64,000 nucleotides of DNA from Brevundimonas sp. (GCF_019636155.1 NZ_JAHBYB010000006.1:62001-126000), one strand, 5' to 3'. Shown: positions 23,737 through 32,852, counted from the stretch's first letter. A program made the numbers and translations. Notes: generated from the letters alone by a model not told the origin.

Positions 23737-24885
23737 ATGCGCCGGCGCGTCTTCCTGGCGGGAGCCGGCGGCCTGGTCGCCCTGGGCGCCGTGGGCGGGG
23801 CCGCCAGGCTGGCCTCCCTGCCCGACGCCCCGCCCGTTATCGACCCGCCGGTCGTTCCGGCCGAGGAACAGGCCGCGATCCTGGCCGGGCTGAGGCCGAC
23901 CAAGCGTGCGCGGCCGGTGATCGCCGTGGTCGGGATCAACGACGCCACCGAGACCACCGACTATCTGATGCCCTACGGCGTTCTGAAGCGTTCGGGCGCC
24001 GCCGATGTCTTCGCCCTGACCCCGGAAGACGCGCCGGTCAGCCTGTATCCGGCGCTGAAGGTCCGGCCGGACATGACAATGGCTCGGTTCGACGCCCTTT
24101 ATCCGGACGGCGCCGACCATGTGATCGTGCCGGCCATGAGCCGCGACGACGACCCGGCCGTCCTGGCCTGGCTGGGCGCTCAGGCGGCCAGAGGCGCCGT
24201 CATCATCGGCGTCTGCGCCGGGGCGCGGGTGGTGGCCGAGGCGGGCCTGCTGGATGGCCGGCGGGGCACGACCCACTGGTATTATCTGAAGGGACTGCGG
24301 GCGCGTCACCCGCGCATGACCTATGTCCCCGACCGGCGACTGGTGCTGGACCGGGGCGTGGCGACGACCACCGGGATCACCGCCTCCCTGCCCATGGCTC
24401 TGACGCTGATCGAGGTGATCGCCGGGCGCGCGCGGGCCGAGGCGACGGCGCGCGACCTGGGCCTGGCCGACTGGGACGCCCGTCACGCCAGCGCCATGTT
24501 CCGCTTCAACCGCCCCTTCGCCCTGACGGTTCTGGGCAACCGTCTCAGCCCCTGGCGGCGCGAGCGGCTGGGCCTGCGCCTGACGCCGGGCATGGACGAG
24601 GTGACCCTGGCCCTGACCGCCGACGCCTGGTCCCGCACCTATCGGTCTCAGGCCGTGTCCTGGACGCCGGACGGCGGCGAGATCGTGACGCGTAGCGGCC
24701 TGCGCCTCCTGCCTGACGAGGCCGCGGCCGAATGGCCCGCCGACCGCCGCCTGCCGGACCCGGGCGCCCAGCCGCCGGCGCGGGCCCTGGACCTGACGCT
24801 CCAGGCCATCGCCGACCGTTATGGGCCCCAGACCGCCGACGTCGTGGCCATGCAGTTGGAATATCCGCGCCGCTTCGCGTCCTGA
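23737..24885 (+). CDS. Exported DJ-1/PfpI-like (class I amidotransferase fold) protein
   Basis: 382 residues, starting four bases after the PEBP gene stop. The N-terminus MRRRVFLAGAGGLVALGAVG looks like a Tat-type or membrane-anchor signal (RRR then FLAGAGG). Residues about 55-230 form a DJ-1/PfpI domain with the nucleophile elbow GVCAGARVVAEAGLLDGRR and TTTGITASLPMALTLIEVIA. This resembles the ligand domain of GlxA-type AraC regulators, but no HTH follows; the remaining 150 residues are a domain I do not recognise. A periplasmic sensor or hydrolase is possible. The function is unknown. Confidence 0.8.
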   Translation: MRRRVFLAGAGGLVALGAVGGAARLASLPDAPPVIDPPVVPAEEQAAILAGLRPTKRARPVIAVVGINDATETTDYLMPYGVLKRSGAADVFALTPEDAPVSLYPALKVRPDMTMARFDALYPDGADHVIVPAMSRDDDPAVLAWLGAQAARGAVIIGVCAGARVVAEAGLLDGRRGTTHWYYLKGLRARHPRMTYVPDRRLVLDRGVATTTGITASLPMALTLIEVIAGRARAEATARDLGLADWDARHASAMFRFNRPFALTVLGNRLSPWRRERLGLRLTPGMDEVTLALTADAWSRTYRSQAVSWTPDGGEIVTRSGLRLLPDEAAAEWPADRRLPDPGAQPPARALDLTLQAIADRYGPQTADVVAMQLEYPRRFAS

Positions 24886-24918
24886 CATCAGCGCCGAACC
24901 CTGCTAAACGCCCGCGCC

Positions 24919-25581
24919 ATGAGCGCCGCCGTCATCGTCTTCCCCGGGTCCAACTGCGATCGCGACTGCAGGGTCGCCGTCGAACGCTCGACCGGCGAGC
25001 GGGTCAGCATGGTCTGGCATCAGGAGACGGAACTGCCCCAGGGCCTGGATCTGATCGTCCTGCCGGGCGGCTTTTCCTATGGCGACTATCTGCGCTGCGG
25101 CGCCATGGCGGCCCAGTCGCCGGTGATGCAGGCGGTGAAGCAAGCGGCTGACAATGGCGTGGCCGTGGTCGGCATCTGCAACGGCTTCCAGATCCTGTGC
25201 GAGGCGGGGATGCTGCCGGGCGCCCTGATGCGCAACGCCGGTCTGAAATACGTCTGCAAGCCCATCACCCTGGAAGTGGCCAACGGCCAGACCCGCTTCA
25301 CCTCGGCCTATCAAGGCCGGCGCGAGGTGGTGATGACCCAGGGCAATGGCGACGGAAACTATTTCGCCGACCCCGAGACCCTGGCCCGCATCGAGGGCGA
25401 GGGTCAGGTGGTGTTCCGCTATGTCGACAATCCCAATGGCTCGGTGGCCAACATCGCCGGCCTTCAGAATGCACGCGGAAACGTCCTGGGCATGATGCCC
25501 CACCCGGATCGGGCTTTCGAGGCCGAGCTGGGCTCGGCCGACGGCGCCGACCTGTTCCGCTCGATCTACGCGGCGGCGTGA
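24919..25581 (+). CDS. purQ: Phosphoribosylformylglycinamidine synthase glutaminase subunit
   Basis: PurQ (220 residues) supplies ammonia from glutamine to PurL. The nucleophile is Cys87 in [13 protein letters not shown] and the catalytic His lies in [14 protein letters not shown]. The N-terminal [13 protein letters not shown] is family-typical. It is read with purS, 1.8 kb upstream, and purL, 1.9 kb downstream. Confidence 0.97.
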   Translation: MSAAVIVFPGSNCDRDCRVAVERSTGERVSMVWHQETELPQGLDLIVLPGGFSYGDYLRCGAMAAQSPVMQAVKQAADNGVAVVGICNGFQILCEAGMLPGALMRNAGLKYVCKPITLEVANGQTRFTSAYQGRREVVMTQGNGDGNYFADPETLARIEGEGQVVFRYVDNPNGSVANIAGLQNARGNVLGMMPHPDRAFEAELGSADGADLFRSIYAAA

Positions 25582-25586
25582 CGCGA

Positions 25587-25620
25587 AAAGGCCGCCGCCC
25601 CGCTCGGCGACGGCCTTCCC
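25587..25620 (+). terminator. Probable terminator after purQ
   Basis: AAGGCCG and CGGCCTT form a stem around a GC-rich loop a few bases after the purQ stop. There is no long T-run, so this is a moderate call. Confidence 0.45.
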
Positions 25621-25636
25621 TTCAGCCCGGACGGGA

Positions 25637-25858
25637 TCAGGCCTGCGGGGCCTGACGTTCGGTGTCGTCCTGATCGGCGCGCTGTTTCTGAAGCTGGGCG
25701 CCGTCTTCCAGGCTTTCGGCGTCGGCCTTTTCGCCCGGATCGCGCTGGGCGTTCAGTTCGCGCGCGCCGACGCCCAGACCCTACTGTTCGGCCTGATTGG
25801 CCTGGACGGTGTCGGTTTCGAACGGGGGCTTTTCCTTGGGTCGGTTCTGGTCGGTCAT
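25637..25858 (-). pseudogene. Small hydrophilic protein gene interrupted by an in-frame amber codon
   Basis: From an ATG with GGAG seven bases upstream the frame encodes 25 residues (MTDQNRPKEKPPFETDTVQA then NQAEQ), then TAG at 25783-25781, and stays open in the same frame for 47 more residues (GLGVGARELNAQRDPGEKAD, ..., DDTERQAPQA) to TGA. Both halves have the same Gln/Asp/Glu/Ala-rich hydrophilic composition, so this looks like one gene of about 72 codons split by a nonsense change. It could be a fresh pseudogene, a sequencing error or readthrough. The family is unknown. Confidence 0.55.
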
Positions 25859-25996
25859 GGCGGTCTCCGAAATCATGCGCTGGTCGCCCCTGACCAACCC
25901 AAGGCGGCCCTGCCCGTTCCCGTCATCACGCAGCCGTGCAACCTCGCCCCGCGCCGGACGTAGATGCGGATAATGCAAAGCCTGACGGGAGCCTCC

Positions 25997-26785
25997 ATGT
26001 CCATCGTCCGCCCTACCTCCGCCCAGATGACGCGGCGACTGGCCGTTCTGGCGGCGGCCCTGTTCGCCATCATCATTCCCCAGGCGCAGTTGTTGCTGGG
26101 CTGGGGCCAGACCCAGGCTGAGTTCGCCGCCGACAGCGACGCGACCTTGCGGGTCGCCGGCTACGCCTTCTCGATCTGGGGCCTCATCTATCTGGGCCTG
26201 CTGGTCTATGCGGTGCGCCAGGCCCTGCCGCGAACGGGCGAGAGCGACATCCTGGGGCGGCTGGGCTGGCCCTCCGTCGTCGCCCTGCTGGGCATCGGCT
26301 GGTGGATCGTGGCGGCGGCGGCGGATTGGGAGTGGGCGACGGTGGTGCTGATCTTCGGCTCGGTCGCCGCCCTGGCGGGCGCGATGCTGGCCAATGCCGA
26401 GACCATCCGCCTGCTGCCGCGCGGCGACGCGGATCGCTGGATGACGGTGCTGCCGCTGAGCCTCCTGGCCGGCTGGCTGACCATCGCCGCACCCCTGAAC
26501 CTGATCACCGTCCTGACCGGGAACGGCCAGTTGCCGGGCGTCCTGCCGCCGACGGCCTGGGCCCTGCTGGTGGGCGTGATGGTGACGGGGATGGGCCTGT
26601 TCGGCGCCTGGCGGATGCGGCTGCTCAGCTATCCCCTGCCTATCGCCTGGGGCCTGCTGGGGGCCTTCGTGGCCGAGCAGGAACGCAATCCCGCCCTGGC
26701 CTTCCCGATCCTGGGCCTGGCCGTCCTGACACTGGTCGGCGGCCTGTGGCTGTCGCTGCGGCTGAAGCCGGGGGTCGAGCGCTGA
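25997..26785 (+). CDS. Multi-span membrane protein, TspO/MBR-related
   Basis: 262 residues from an ATG preceded by GGGAG (an ATG 11 codons upstream has no such site). It has about seven hydrophobic helices. The segment GYAFSIWGLIYLGLLVYAVR and the Trp-rich WWIVAAAADWEWATVV resemble the long tryptophan-rich sensory (TspO/MBR-like) proteins, though the fit is looser than for true 160-residue TspO. It would lie in the inner membrane; ligand unknown. Its stop is seven bases from the convergent vapC stop. Confidence 0.65.
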   Translation: MSIVRPTSAQMTRRLAVLAAALFAIIIPQAQLLLGWGQTQAEFAADSDATLRVAGYAFSIWGLIYLGLLVYAVRQALPRTGESDILGRLGWPSVVALLGIGWWIVAAAADWEWATVVLIFGSVAALAGAMLANAETIRLLPRGDADRWMTVLPLSLLAGWLTIAAPLNLITVLTGNGQLPGVLPPTAWALLVGVMVTGMGLFGAWRMRLLSYPLPIAWGLLGAFVAEQERNPALAFPILGLAVLTLVGGLWLSLRLKPGVER

Positions 26786-26791
26786 TGACCG

Positions 26792-27187
26792 CTAGGTAAC
26801 GGCGGTCTGAACGTCCGTCAGAGCGAAATCCGTCCCCTTGAACATCAGGGGCTGACCCGAAGCCCTGGTCAGGGCGTAGCTGAAACAATCGCCGAAATTC
26901 AGCTGGGCGGGATGGCCGCCCCCTTTGCCGAACCGGGCGAACCCGGCCCAGGCGAGCCGCATCTGACCCTCATCCACCGGCGTCAGTTCAATGCCATACT
27001 CTTGAATCAGATCGTTCACGGCGGCGCTCTGGTCGAACCGGCGTCGCCTGGTGAGAACTATCAGAAGCTCCACCGCGCTCGCCACGCTCATCAACCGCAC
27101 GTCGGCGGAACGCAGCATGGCATCATAAACCTCGGCTTCCGGCTCCAGAAACTCGATGGCGAACAGGATGGAAGTGTCGATCACCAT
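26792..27187 (-). CDS. vapC: VapC-type PIN-domain ribonuclease toxin
   Basis: 131 residues. The acidic PIN residues are in place: Asp4 in [11 protein letters not shown], Glu in SVASAVELLIVL, and Asp in LNFGDCFSYALTRA, with a final DFALTDV. VapC toxins cleave tRNA or rRNA when freed from VapB. The start overlaps the antitoxin stop (TGATG). The length and motifs look intact, so the toxin is probably functional. Confidence 0.93.
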   Translation of the reverse strand: MVIDTSILFAIEFLEPEAEVYDAMLRSADVRLMSVASAVELLIVLTRRRRFDQSAAVNDLIQEYGIELTPVDEGQMRLAWAGFARFGKGGGHPAQLNFGDCFSYALTRASGQPLMFKGTDFALTDVQTAVT

Positions 27188-27450
27188 CAGATCGGCTGGC
27201 CGTCATCGCCATAGACCTCGGCCTCGATCACCTTCAGGTCGCGGCCGTCCCCCGCCCCGCGCGCCCGGATGCGAGCAAAAAGAGCCTCCCGTCGGCGAAG
27301 ACGATCCGCATTCTCGTCCTGGGAGGGGGCCAGTTCCCGCCAGGTCTTGTCCAGGGCGATGTCGATCGCCTCGGTCAGGCTGACGCCCAGACATTCCGCC
27401 ACCGCACGCGCTTTGCGCTCGGTTTCCGCCCGCTTGATGCTGAGACCCAT
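27187..27450 (-). CDS. vapB: VapB-type antitoxin (ribbon/looped-hinge, PSK family)
   Basis: 87 residues. [20 protein letters not shown] and [18 protein letters not shown] form the DNA-binding N-terminus of the PSK-type antitoxins; the acidic C-terminus ([17 protein letters not shown]) would wrap the PIN toxin. The chosen ATG directly abuts a perfect operator-like palindrome; a longer upstream frame would translate through that palindrome and is rejected. Confidence 0.88.
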   Translation of the reverse strand: MGLSIKRAETERKARAVAECLGVSLTEAIDIALDKTWRELAPSQDENADRLRRREALFARIRARGAGDGRDLKVIEAEVYGDDGQPI

Positions 27451-27480
27451 TTCTAGAACTCCGGAAGATCGTTCTAGAAT
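27451..27480 (-). promoter_or_regulatory. vapBC operator and promoter
   Basis: TTCTAGAAC and GTTCTAGAA form a perfect inverted repeat of nine-base arms with a 12-base spacer, immediately before the vapB ATG. On the minus strand TATATT overlaps the distal arm and fits a -10 box. The site would let VapBC block its own promoter. GGAG in the spacer is the likely ribosome-binding site. Confidence 0.8.
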
Positions 27481-27518
27481 ATAGCTTAAACCCACGCCTG
27501 CCGCTAGAAGGCGCCCCC

Positions 27519-29723
27519 ATGAGCGCCCCCCAAAAGACCATGGCCGAACTGGCCGCCGAATACGGCCTGGCCCCCAACGAATATCAGGTCGTCCTCGACC
27601 GACTGGGGCGAGAGCCCAACCAGGTCGAACTGGGCGTCTTCTCGGTCATGTGGTCCGAGCACTGCAGCTACAAGTCATCGAAAATCCACCTGGGCAAATT
27701 CCCGACCAAGGGGCCGCGCGTCATCTGCGGACCGGGCGAGAACGCCGGGGTGATCGACATCGACGACGGCGACGCCTGCATCTTCAAGATGGAGAGCCAC
27801 AACCACCCCAGCTTCATCGAGCCCTATCAGGGCGCGGCGACGGGCGTGGGCGGCATCATGCGCGACGTCTTCACCATGGGCGCGCGGCCGGTGGCCCTGC
27901 TGAACGCCCTGCGGTTCGGCGACGTGAACCACGAGAAGACCCGGCGGCTGGTCTCGGGCGTGGTCTCGGGCATCGGCGGCTATGGCAACTGCGTCGGCGT
28001 GCCGACCGTGGCGGGCGAGACCAATTTCCACGCCGGCTACAACGGAAACATCCTGGTCAACGCCATGTGCGTGGGCCTGGCGAAATCGGACGCCATCTTC
28101 TATTCGGCCGCGCCGGCGGCGGGGCTGTCGGTGGTCTATTTCGGGTCCAAGACCGGCCGCGACGGCATCCACGGGGCCACCATGTCGTCCACCGAGTTCG
28201 ACGACGAGTCCGAGAGCAAGCGCCCGACCGTCCAGGTCGGCGATCCCTTCGCCGAGAAGCTGCTGATCGAGGCGACGCTGGAGCTGATGGCCTCGGGCGC
28301 CGTGGCGGCGATCCAGGACATGGGGGCGGCGGGCCTGACCAGTTCTTCGGTCGAAATGGCCGGCAAGGGCGGCGTCGGCATCGAGCTGAACATGGACGCC
28401 GTGCCCCAGCGCGAAGAGGGCATGACCGCCTATGAGATGATGCTGTCGGAAAGCCAGGAGCGGATGCTGGCCGTCCTGAAGCCCGGCCGCGAGGAAGACG
28501 GATACCGCATCTTCCAGAAGTGGGGCCTGGACGCCGCCGTCATCGGGGTGACCACCGACACCGGCCGACTGGTGCTGAAGCACCACGGTGAGACGGTCTG
28601 CGACGTCCCCCTGGCGCCCCTGTTCGACGATGCGCCCCTGTATGACAGGCCCTGGGTCCAGCCCGCGCTTCAGCCGCGCCTCGACCCGGCGGAAGTCCCC
28701 GCGCCCGACAGCTGGCCCGACGCGGTGCTGAACGTCGTCTGCTGCCCCGACATGGCGTCCAAGCGCTGGATCTGGGAGCAGTATGACCGCCACGTCATGG
28801 CCGACACCCTGCAAGACTCGGCCACCGGCGCCGACGCCGGCGTGATCCGCGTGCACGGCACGGACAAGGGGCTGGCGGTCACGTCGGACTGCACCCCCCG
28901 CTATGTCCAGAACGACCCCTATGAGGGCGGCAAACAGTGCGTGGCCGAGGCCTGGCGCAACCTGACGGCCGTGGGGTCTCGCCCCATCGCCATCACCGAC
29001 AACCTGAATTTCGGCAATCCGCAGCGGCCCGAGATCATGGGTCAGATCGTGCGCGCCATCGACGGCATGGCCGAGGCCTGCGGCGCCCTGGACTTCCCGG
29101 TCGTGAGCGGCAACGTCAGCCTGTATAACGAGACCAACGGCGTCGCCATTCCGCCGACCCCGACGGTGGGGGCGGTCGGCCTTCTGCCCAACTATGACGT
29201 CACGGTCGGCTTCGGCGGCATGGCCGAGGGCGATGTTCTGGTGCTGATCGGCGAGACACACGGCGAACTGGGCGCCAGCCTTTACTTGCGCGAAGTGCTG
29301 GGCCGCGAAGACGGCGCCCCGCCGCCGGTCGACCTGAAGCTGGAACGCAAGACCGGCGACTTCGTGCGCGGCCTGATCGAGGCGGGCGACCTGACCTGCG
29401 TCCACGACCTGTCGGACGGCGGCCTGATCGGCGCGGCGGCGGACATGGCCCTGGCCAGCGACTGCGGGATCGAACTGGACGCCACCAGCGCCGCCCACGC
29501 CCACGTCCTTCTGTTCGCCGAGGACCAGGCCCGCTACCTGACCGCCGTCAACGATCCGGCCGAGCTGATCGCCAGGGCGCAGGGCGCCGGGCTGCACGCC
29601 TCGGTCGTCGGGCGGGCCGTGGGGCGCGACCTTTCGTCCGGCGACCTGTTCCGCATCCCGCTGGACCACCTGCGCGAAATGCACGAGGGCTGGATGCCCA
29701 ACTGGATCGAAGGAAACGCCTGA
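27519..29723 (+). CDS. purL: Phosphoribosylformylglycinamidine synthase, small-type PurL
   Basis: 734 residues, the small PurL that works with PurS and PurQ. It converts FGAR to FGAM with ATP and ammonia. Visible blocks: [12 protein letters not shown] (N-terminal catalytic region), [55 protein letters not shown] and [20 protein letters not shown]. The stop overlaps the start of a lipoprotein gene. It is divergent from vapBC. Confidence 0.98.
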   Translation: MSAPQKTMAELAAEYGLAPNEYQVVLDRLGREPNQVELGVFSVMWSEHCSYKSSKIHLGKFPTKGPRVICGPGENAGVIDIDDGDACIFKMESHNHPSFIEPYQGAATGVGGIMRDVFTMGARPVALLNALRFGDVNHEKTRRLVSGVVSGIGGYGNCVGVPTVAGETNFHAGYNGNILVNAMCVGLAKSDAIFYSAAPAAGLSVVYFGSKTGRDGIHGATMSSTEFDDESESKRPTVQVGDPFAEKLLIEATLELMASGAVAAIQDMGAAGLTSSSVEMAGKGGVGIELNMDAVPQREEGMTAYEMMLSESQERMLAVLKPGREEDGYRIFQKWGLDAAVIGVTTDTGRLVLKHHGETVCDVPLAPLFDDAPLYDRPWVQPALQPRLDPAEVPAPDSWPDAVLNVVCCPDMASKRWIWEQYDRHVMADTLQDSATGADAGVIRVHGTDKGLAVTSDCTPRYVQNDPYEGGKQCVAEAWRNLTAVGSRPIAITDNLNFGNPQRPEIMGQIVRAIDGMAEACGALDFPVVSGNVSLYNETNGVAIPPTPTVGAVGLLPNYDVTVGFGGMAEGDVLVLIGETHGELGASLYLREVLGREDGAPPPVDLKLERKTGDFVRGLIEAGDLTCVHDLSDGGLIGAAADMALASDCGIELDATSAAHAHVLLFAEDQARYLTAVNDPAELIARAQGAGLHASVVGRAVGRDLSSGDLFRIPLDHLREMHEGWMPNWIEGNA

Positions 29724-30151
29724 TGCGCCGTCTGATCGCCGTTCTGCCCGTCCTCGCCCTGCTGAGCGCCTGCGACGGCGGGGGCGATCCGGTCAACCAG
29801 GCCCTGCGCGACGCCTCGGCCGAGCGGCAGGCGGCCACGGTCGCGGACGGGGCCGTCTCCGGCCCGGCCCATGGCCCGACCCATGAAGCGGCAGGGCCGA
29901 CGCCCGGCGACCGCGCCTTCGCCGCCGCCGAGGCCGAGATGCACCGGGGCATGACCCAGGCCTCGGGCCAGACGGTCGATCAGGCCTATGTCGCCAAGAT
30001 GATCGCCCACCACCAGGGCGCCCTGGCCATGGCCCAGGTGGCGCTGCGCGACAGCCGCGACCCGGAAATCCGCCGCATGGCCCAGGCCGTGGTCGACGCC
30101 CAGACGCGCGAGATCGCCGAGATGCAGGCCTGGAAGCCCGCCGCTCAGTAG
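29723..30151 (+). CDS. DUF305-type lipoprotein
   Basis: 142 residues. A lipoprotein signal ([20 protein letters not shown], lipidated Cys17) is followed by a linker and a four-helix DUF305-like domain with YVAKMIAHHQGALAMAQVAL and the ending AVVDAQTREIAEMQAW. The His-His and Met/Gln pattern is often linked with copper or metal handling, which is inference. The ATG overlaps the purL stop, so it is translationally coupled to purL without an obvious reason. Confidence 0.88.
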   Translation: MRRLIAVLPVLALLSACDGGGDPVNQALRDASAERQAATVADGAVSGPAHGPTHEAAGPTPGDRAFAAAEAEMHRGMTQASGQTVDQAYVAKMIAHHQGALAMAQVALRDSRDPEIRRMAQAVVDAQTREIAEMQAWKPAAQ

Positions 30152-30567
30152 GCCCGTCTTCGGGGCCGCCAGCCCAGGCTCAGAAGGGCGCAGACGGTCG
30201 CCGCCCCGCCGCCGCAGACCACGGTCACCATCAGGCTCTCGCCCAGGTCGGCCAGGCGGTGGACCAGGGCGGTCGTCGCCATGCCGCAGGCCGCGCTGGC
30301 GCCGATCCAGGCCAGGCGGGTTTTCAGCCGATGCGACAAGGCCGCCATCACCACACCGGTCGCCAGCGCCGGGATGAAGCCGATCATCATGCCCAGGACG
30401 GCCGCGAACGGCCACATCAGGACGGTGAGGATCCCGTTCGCCGGATTGGTCATCATCAGGGCCGCCGCCAGCACCAGCAGCACCAGGGTGGTTCCGACCA
30501 GTGGGCCGATCAGGGCGAAGACCGCCGCCACGCCCACCCCGCGTCCGATTGCTCGTCCCATCGTCAC
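30145..30567 (-). CDS. Four-helix integral membrane protein of unknown function
   Basis: 140 residues with four hydrophobic spans (AAVFALIGPLVGTTLVLLVL, ILTVLMWPFAAVLGMMIGFI, LAWIGASAACGMATTALV, LMVTVVCGGGAATVCALLSL) and a basic end (GWRPRRRAY). No family recognised. The stop overlaps that of the DUF305 lipoprotein gene, and the start lies 28 bases after the ymdB stop on the same strand. Confidence 0.65.
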   Translation of the reverse strand: MTMGRAIGRGVGVAAVFALIGPLVGTTLVLLVLAAALMMTNPANGILTVLMWPFAAVLGMMIGFIPALATGVVMAALSHRLKTRLAWIGASAACGMATTALVHRLADLGESLMVTVVCGGGAATVCALLSLGWRPRRRAY

Positions 30568-30594
30568 CCCCTCCGTCCCGAGCCGGGCCGGCGA

Positions 30595-31416
30595 TCAGTT
30601 CGCGGGCACGGCCTGGCTGAGACGCCCGCCGACGCGGATCGGTTCGACCCGCACGGCCAGGCCGCTTCTGTCATCGGTTTCGACATACACGCCGCAGATG
30701 GTCGCAGGGCCTGACGCGGGCTGATAGCGACCGCCGCTGATCCGCGTGGTGAACCGCCGCAGCGGCTCCTCCTTCTCGTTGCCGATGACGGAATCGTAGT
30801 CGCAGCAGCCGCCGGCGTCGGTCTGATAGGCCGTTCCGCCGGGCAGGATCTGGCAATCGGCGGTCGGCACATGGGTATGGGTGCCGACGACCAGCGAGGC
30901 CCGCCCGTCGCAGAAATGGCCCATGGCCATCTTCTCGCTGGTCGCCTCGGCGTGGACGTCCACGATCACCGCATCGGCCGCCAGGCCCAGCGGACAGGCC
31001 GCCAACTCCTTCTCGACCGCGCTGAAGGGATCGTCCATCGGGTCCATATGCACCCGGCCCAGGACGTTCATGACCAGGACGGTCCGCCCGCTCTGGGTCT
31101 CGAACAGATTGGCCCCGGCGCCCGGTGCATCCATCAGGCGCGGATAGTTCAACGGGCGGATCAGCCGCGGCTCGCGCACGATATAGGTCAGGGCCTCGCG
31201 CTGATCCCAGCTATGGTTGCCCAGGGTCAGGCAGTCGGCGCCGGCCATGAACAGTTCGTTGGCCGTCGACTCGGTGATGCCGAAACCGCCCGCCGCGTTC
31301 TCGGCGTTGACCACCACGAAATCCAGCTTCAGGTCGCGCTTCAGTCCCGGCAGGTGGTCGCTGAGACCGTCCCTGCCCGACTTGCCGACCACATCTCCGA
31401 AGAACGCCAGACGCAT
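30595..31416 (-). CDS. ymdB: YmdB-family metallophosphoesterase
   Basis: 273 residues of the TIGR00282/YmdB type, di-metal phosphodiesterases acting on cyclic nucleotides in Bacillus. Metal-binding motifs: FFGDVVGKSGR at the N-terminus, VVNAENAAGGFG, LTLGNHSWDQRE and, later, VDVHAEATSEK and VVGTHTHVPTAD. It is cytoplasmic. Its start follows the cyclo-ligase stop by six bases, so it belongs to the zapA-6S-cyclo-ligase transcription direction. Confidence 0.93.
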   Translation of the reverse strand: MRLAFFGDVVGKSGRDGLSDHLPGLKRDLKLDFVVVNAENAAGGFGITESTANELFMAGADCLTLGNHSWDQREALTYIVREPRLIRPLNYPRLMDAPGAGANLFETQSGRTVLVMNVLGRVHMDPMDDPFSAVEKELAACPLGLAADAVIVDVHAEATSEKMAMGHFCDGRASLVVGTHTHVPTADCQILPGGTAYQTDAGGCCDYDSVIGNEKEEPLRRFTTRISGGRYQPASGPATICGVYVETDDRSGLAVRVEPIRVGGRLSQAVPAN

Positions 31417-31422
31417 GAGGAT

Positions 31423-32025
31423 TCAGACCTTTCGGCAGGCCGTATAGCCGACCTCGGTCAGAACGCCATGCAGGCGGATGTCGTGCCCTTCCATCGGCAG
31501 CCGCTCAGCCTCCTGTCCGGCATAGGCCAGGCCGACGAAGGCGATGCCAGGCCGCGCCGCCAGGGTGCGATCGTAATAGCCCCCGCCCTGGCCCAGCCGC
31601 CCGCCGAAACGATCGAAGGCCAGCAGGGGGCAAAGGATCAGATCGGGCTCGACCCGGGCGGCATCCGCAAGGGGCGCGGGCGAGCCGGCCAGGTCAGGGG
31701 CCAGGGTCTGGCCTGGGGACCAGGCGCGAAAGACCAGGGGCGCATCCAGCACCTCGACCACCGGCAGACACAGGTCGCATGACCGTTGCGCCAGGGCGCG
31801 GGCCAGGGCGGCCGGGTCGATCTCGGCCCCCCGCGCCCGATACAGCGCCACAGTCAGCCGCCGCCCTCGCGCGGCCTCGTCCACCCAGCCCGCCTCGCGT
31901 CCGAACAGGGCGTCCAGCAGGGGGTCGGCATGCGCCGCCAGCCGGTTCGCCGCATCCGGCGTCGCCTCCGCCAGCCGCTTGCGCAGGGCGCGGGCTTCAG
32001 TGCGAAGTTCGGATTTCGAAATCAT
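31423..32025 (-). CDS. ygfA: 5-formyltetrahydrofolate cyclo-ligase
   Basis: 200 residues. Converts 5-formyl-THF to 5,10-methenyl-THF with ATP, returning the storage folate to one-carbon metabolism. MISKSELRTEARALRKRLAE, the ICPLLAFD-like LILCPLLAFDRFGGRLGQGG and GYYDRTLA match the family phosphate-binding loop. It lies downstream of a 6S RNA and zapA, as in most proteobacteria. Confidence 0.93.
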   Translation of the reverse strand: MISKSELRTEARALRKRLAEATPDAANRLAAHADPLLDALFGREAGWVDEAARGRRLTVALYRARGAEIDPAALARALAQRSCDLCLPVVEVLDAPLVFRAWSPGQTLAPDLAGSPAPLADAARVEPDLILCPLLAFDRFGGRLGQGGGYYDRTLAARPGIAFVGLAYAGQEAERLPMEGHDIRLHGVLTEVGYTACRKV

Positions 32026-32080
32026 CGCCCGCCCTCAAGACGCAAGCTCCCATGGGCGTGGACTCGCGTATAGCGGCGCA

Positions 32081-32170
32081 CCTCAAGCAGCGAGGCTCTG
32101 CGAGCCGAGCGTTAGGGGCAAGAAAACCCCTCAAGCAGCGAGCCGCCGCGCGGCGAGCGTTAGGGGCAAG
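32081..32170. repeat. Tandem pair of CTCAAGCAGCGAG repeats, copies B and C
   Basis: Two units of about 43 bases, CTCAAGCAGCGAG - palindrome - GAGCGTTAGGGGCAAG, follow each other directly; the palindromic middles differ (GGCTCTGCGAGCC versus CCGCCGCGCGGCG) while their pairing is preserved. A third copy lies at 826-863. They lie just downstream of the 6S RNA 3' end on the minus strand and before the cyclo-ligase gene, where the hairpins could act in 3'-end formation or processing. Confidence 0.7.
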
Positions 32171-32180
32171 CAAGAAAACT

Positions 32181-32353
32181 TGGCGGCGCCGCGAGAACCG
32201 TGGAGGACTGTTCAATCCTCTCGACCTGGATAACCAGGTGGGCGCCGTGTGCCCAGGCCCTCGAGCCCAAACAGGGACAGCTCCCTTCGAGTGAATTAAG
32301 GTCGCGAGGATAAGTCGCCTCCGACGAGAGCCGCAGCAGGACCCGCCGCCGAT
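32181..32353 (-). ncRNA. ssrS: 6S RNA
   Basis: The position between zapA and the cyclo-ligase gene is the classic one for ssrS. On the minus strand a TATCTT -10 box lies seven bases before a predicted 5' end. The ends pair as a closing stem (GGCGGCG with CGCCGCC). The interior has the alternating short-helix long-hairpin pattern with ACUCGAAGGGAGCUGUCCC, a CACCUGGUUAUCCAGGUCG hairpin and GAACAGUCCUCC on the 3' side. About 170 nt, close to known alphaproteobacterial 6S RNAs. It binds sigma-70 RNA polymerase as an open-promoter mimic. Exact ends are estimates. Confidence 0.75.
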
Positions 32354-32399
32354 CAAGATAGGCCCGGACCGGGGGCGGAACAATGGCGGGGATTGGCGT

Positions 32400-32528
32400 C
32401 TCCTCCCCATGACAATGGGGAGGCGGTTCGGCGGCCCAGCCGACGAGACGGAGGAGTTCTTTTCGTCGTGTCGTGAAGAACCCCTCCACCGCCTGCGGCG
32501 GTCCCCCTCCTCATGGAATGGGGAGGAG
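32400..32528. repeat. Diverged copy of the hairpin-ended repeat element
   Basis: The ends are hairpins (CTCCTCCCCATGACAATGGG GAGG and CCCCTCCTCATGGAATGGGG) that are imperfect inverted repeats of each other. Internal blocks are CGGCGGCCCAGCCGACGAGA and CCACCGCCTGCGGCGG. It occupies the space between the 3' end of zapA and the 6S RNA promoter. Confidence 0.65.
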
Positions 32529-32534
32529 ACGGGA

Positions 32535-32852
32535 TCACAGACTCTGGGCGATCTTCTCGATGCGGGCGGCGACGGCGTTCAGCGCCTCGGCCACTCCCGC
32601 CTCGGCCTCTCCTGTCGGAGGGGCGACCGTTCCGCCGTTCGCCTGGGCCAGGCGCGCCTCCTGCAGTTCATCGGCCAGGACCAGGGCCGCCATCAGGAAT
32701 AGGCGGATGTCGCCGACATGGCCGACGTCGCGGCCGACCTGGCGCACATGGGCGTCGAACTGGCGCGCCAGGACGCGGACCCGCTCCTCCTGCCCGTCCG
32801 CACAGCCGACAGCGTAGGGGCGGCCGTTGATGTCCACCGTGACCGTCGCCAT
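32535..32852 (-). CDS. zapA: Cell-division protein ZapA
   Basis: 105 residues. The N-terminal ZapA domain reads [20 protein letters not shown] and RVRVLARQFDAHV; a C-terminal coiled coil follows (LFLMAALVLADELQEARLAQ, then VAARIEKIAQSL). ZapA bundles FtsZ filaments at the division ring. Its ATG overlaps the stop of the upstream DUF4164 gene. Confidence 0.92.
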   Translation of the reverse strand: MATVTVDINGRPYAVGCADGQEERVRVLARQFDAHVRQVGRDVGHVGDIRLFLMAALVLADELQEARLAQANGGTVAPPTGEAEAGVAEALNAVAARIEKIAQSL

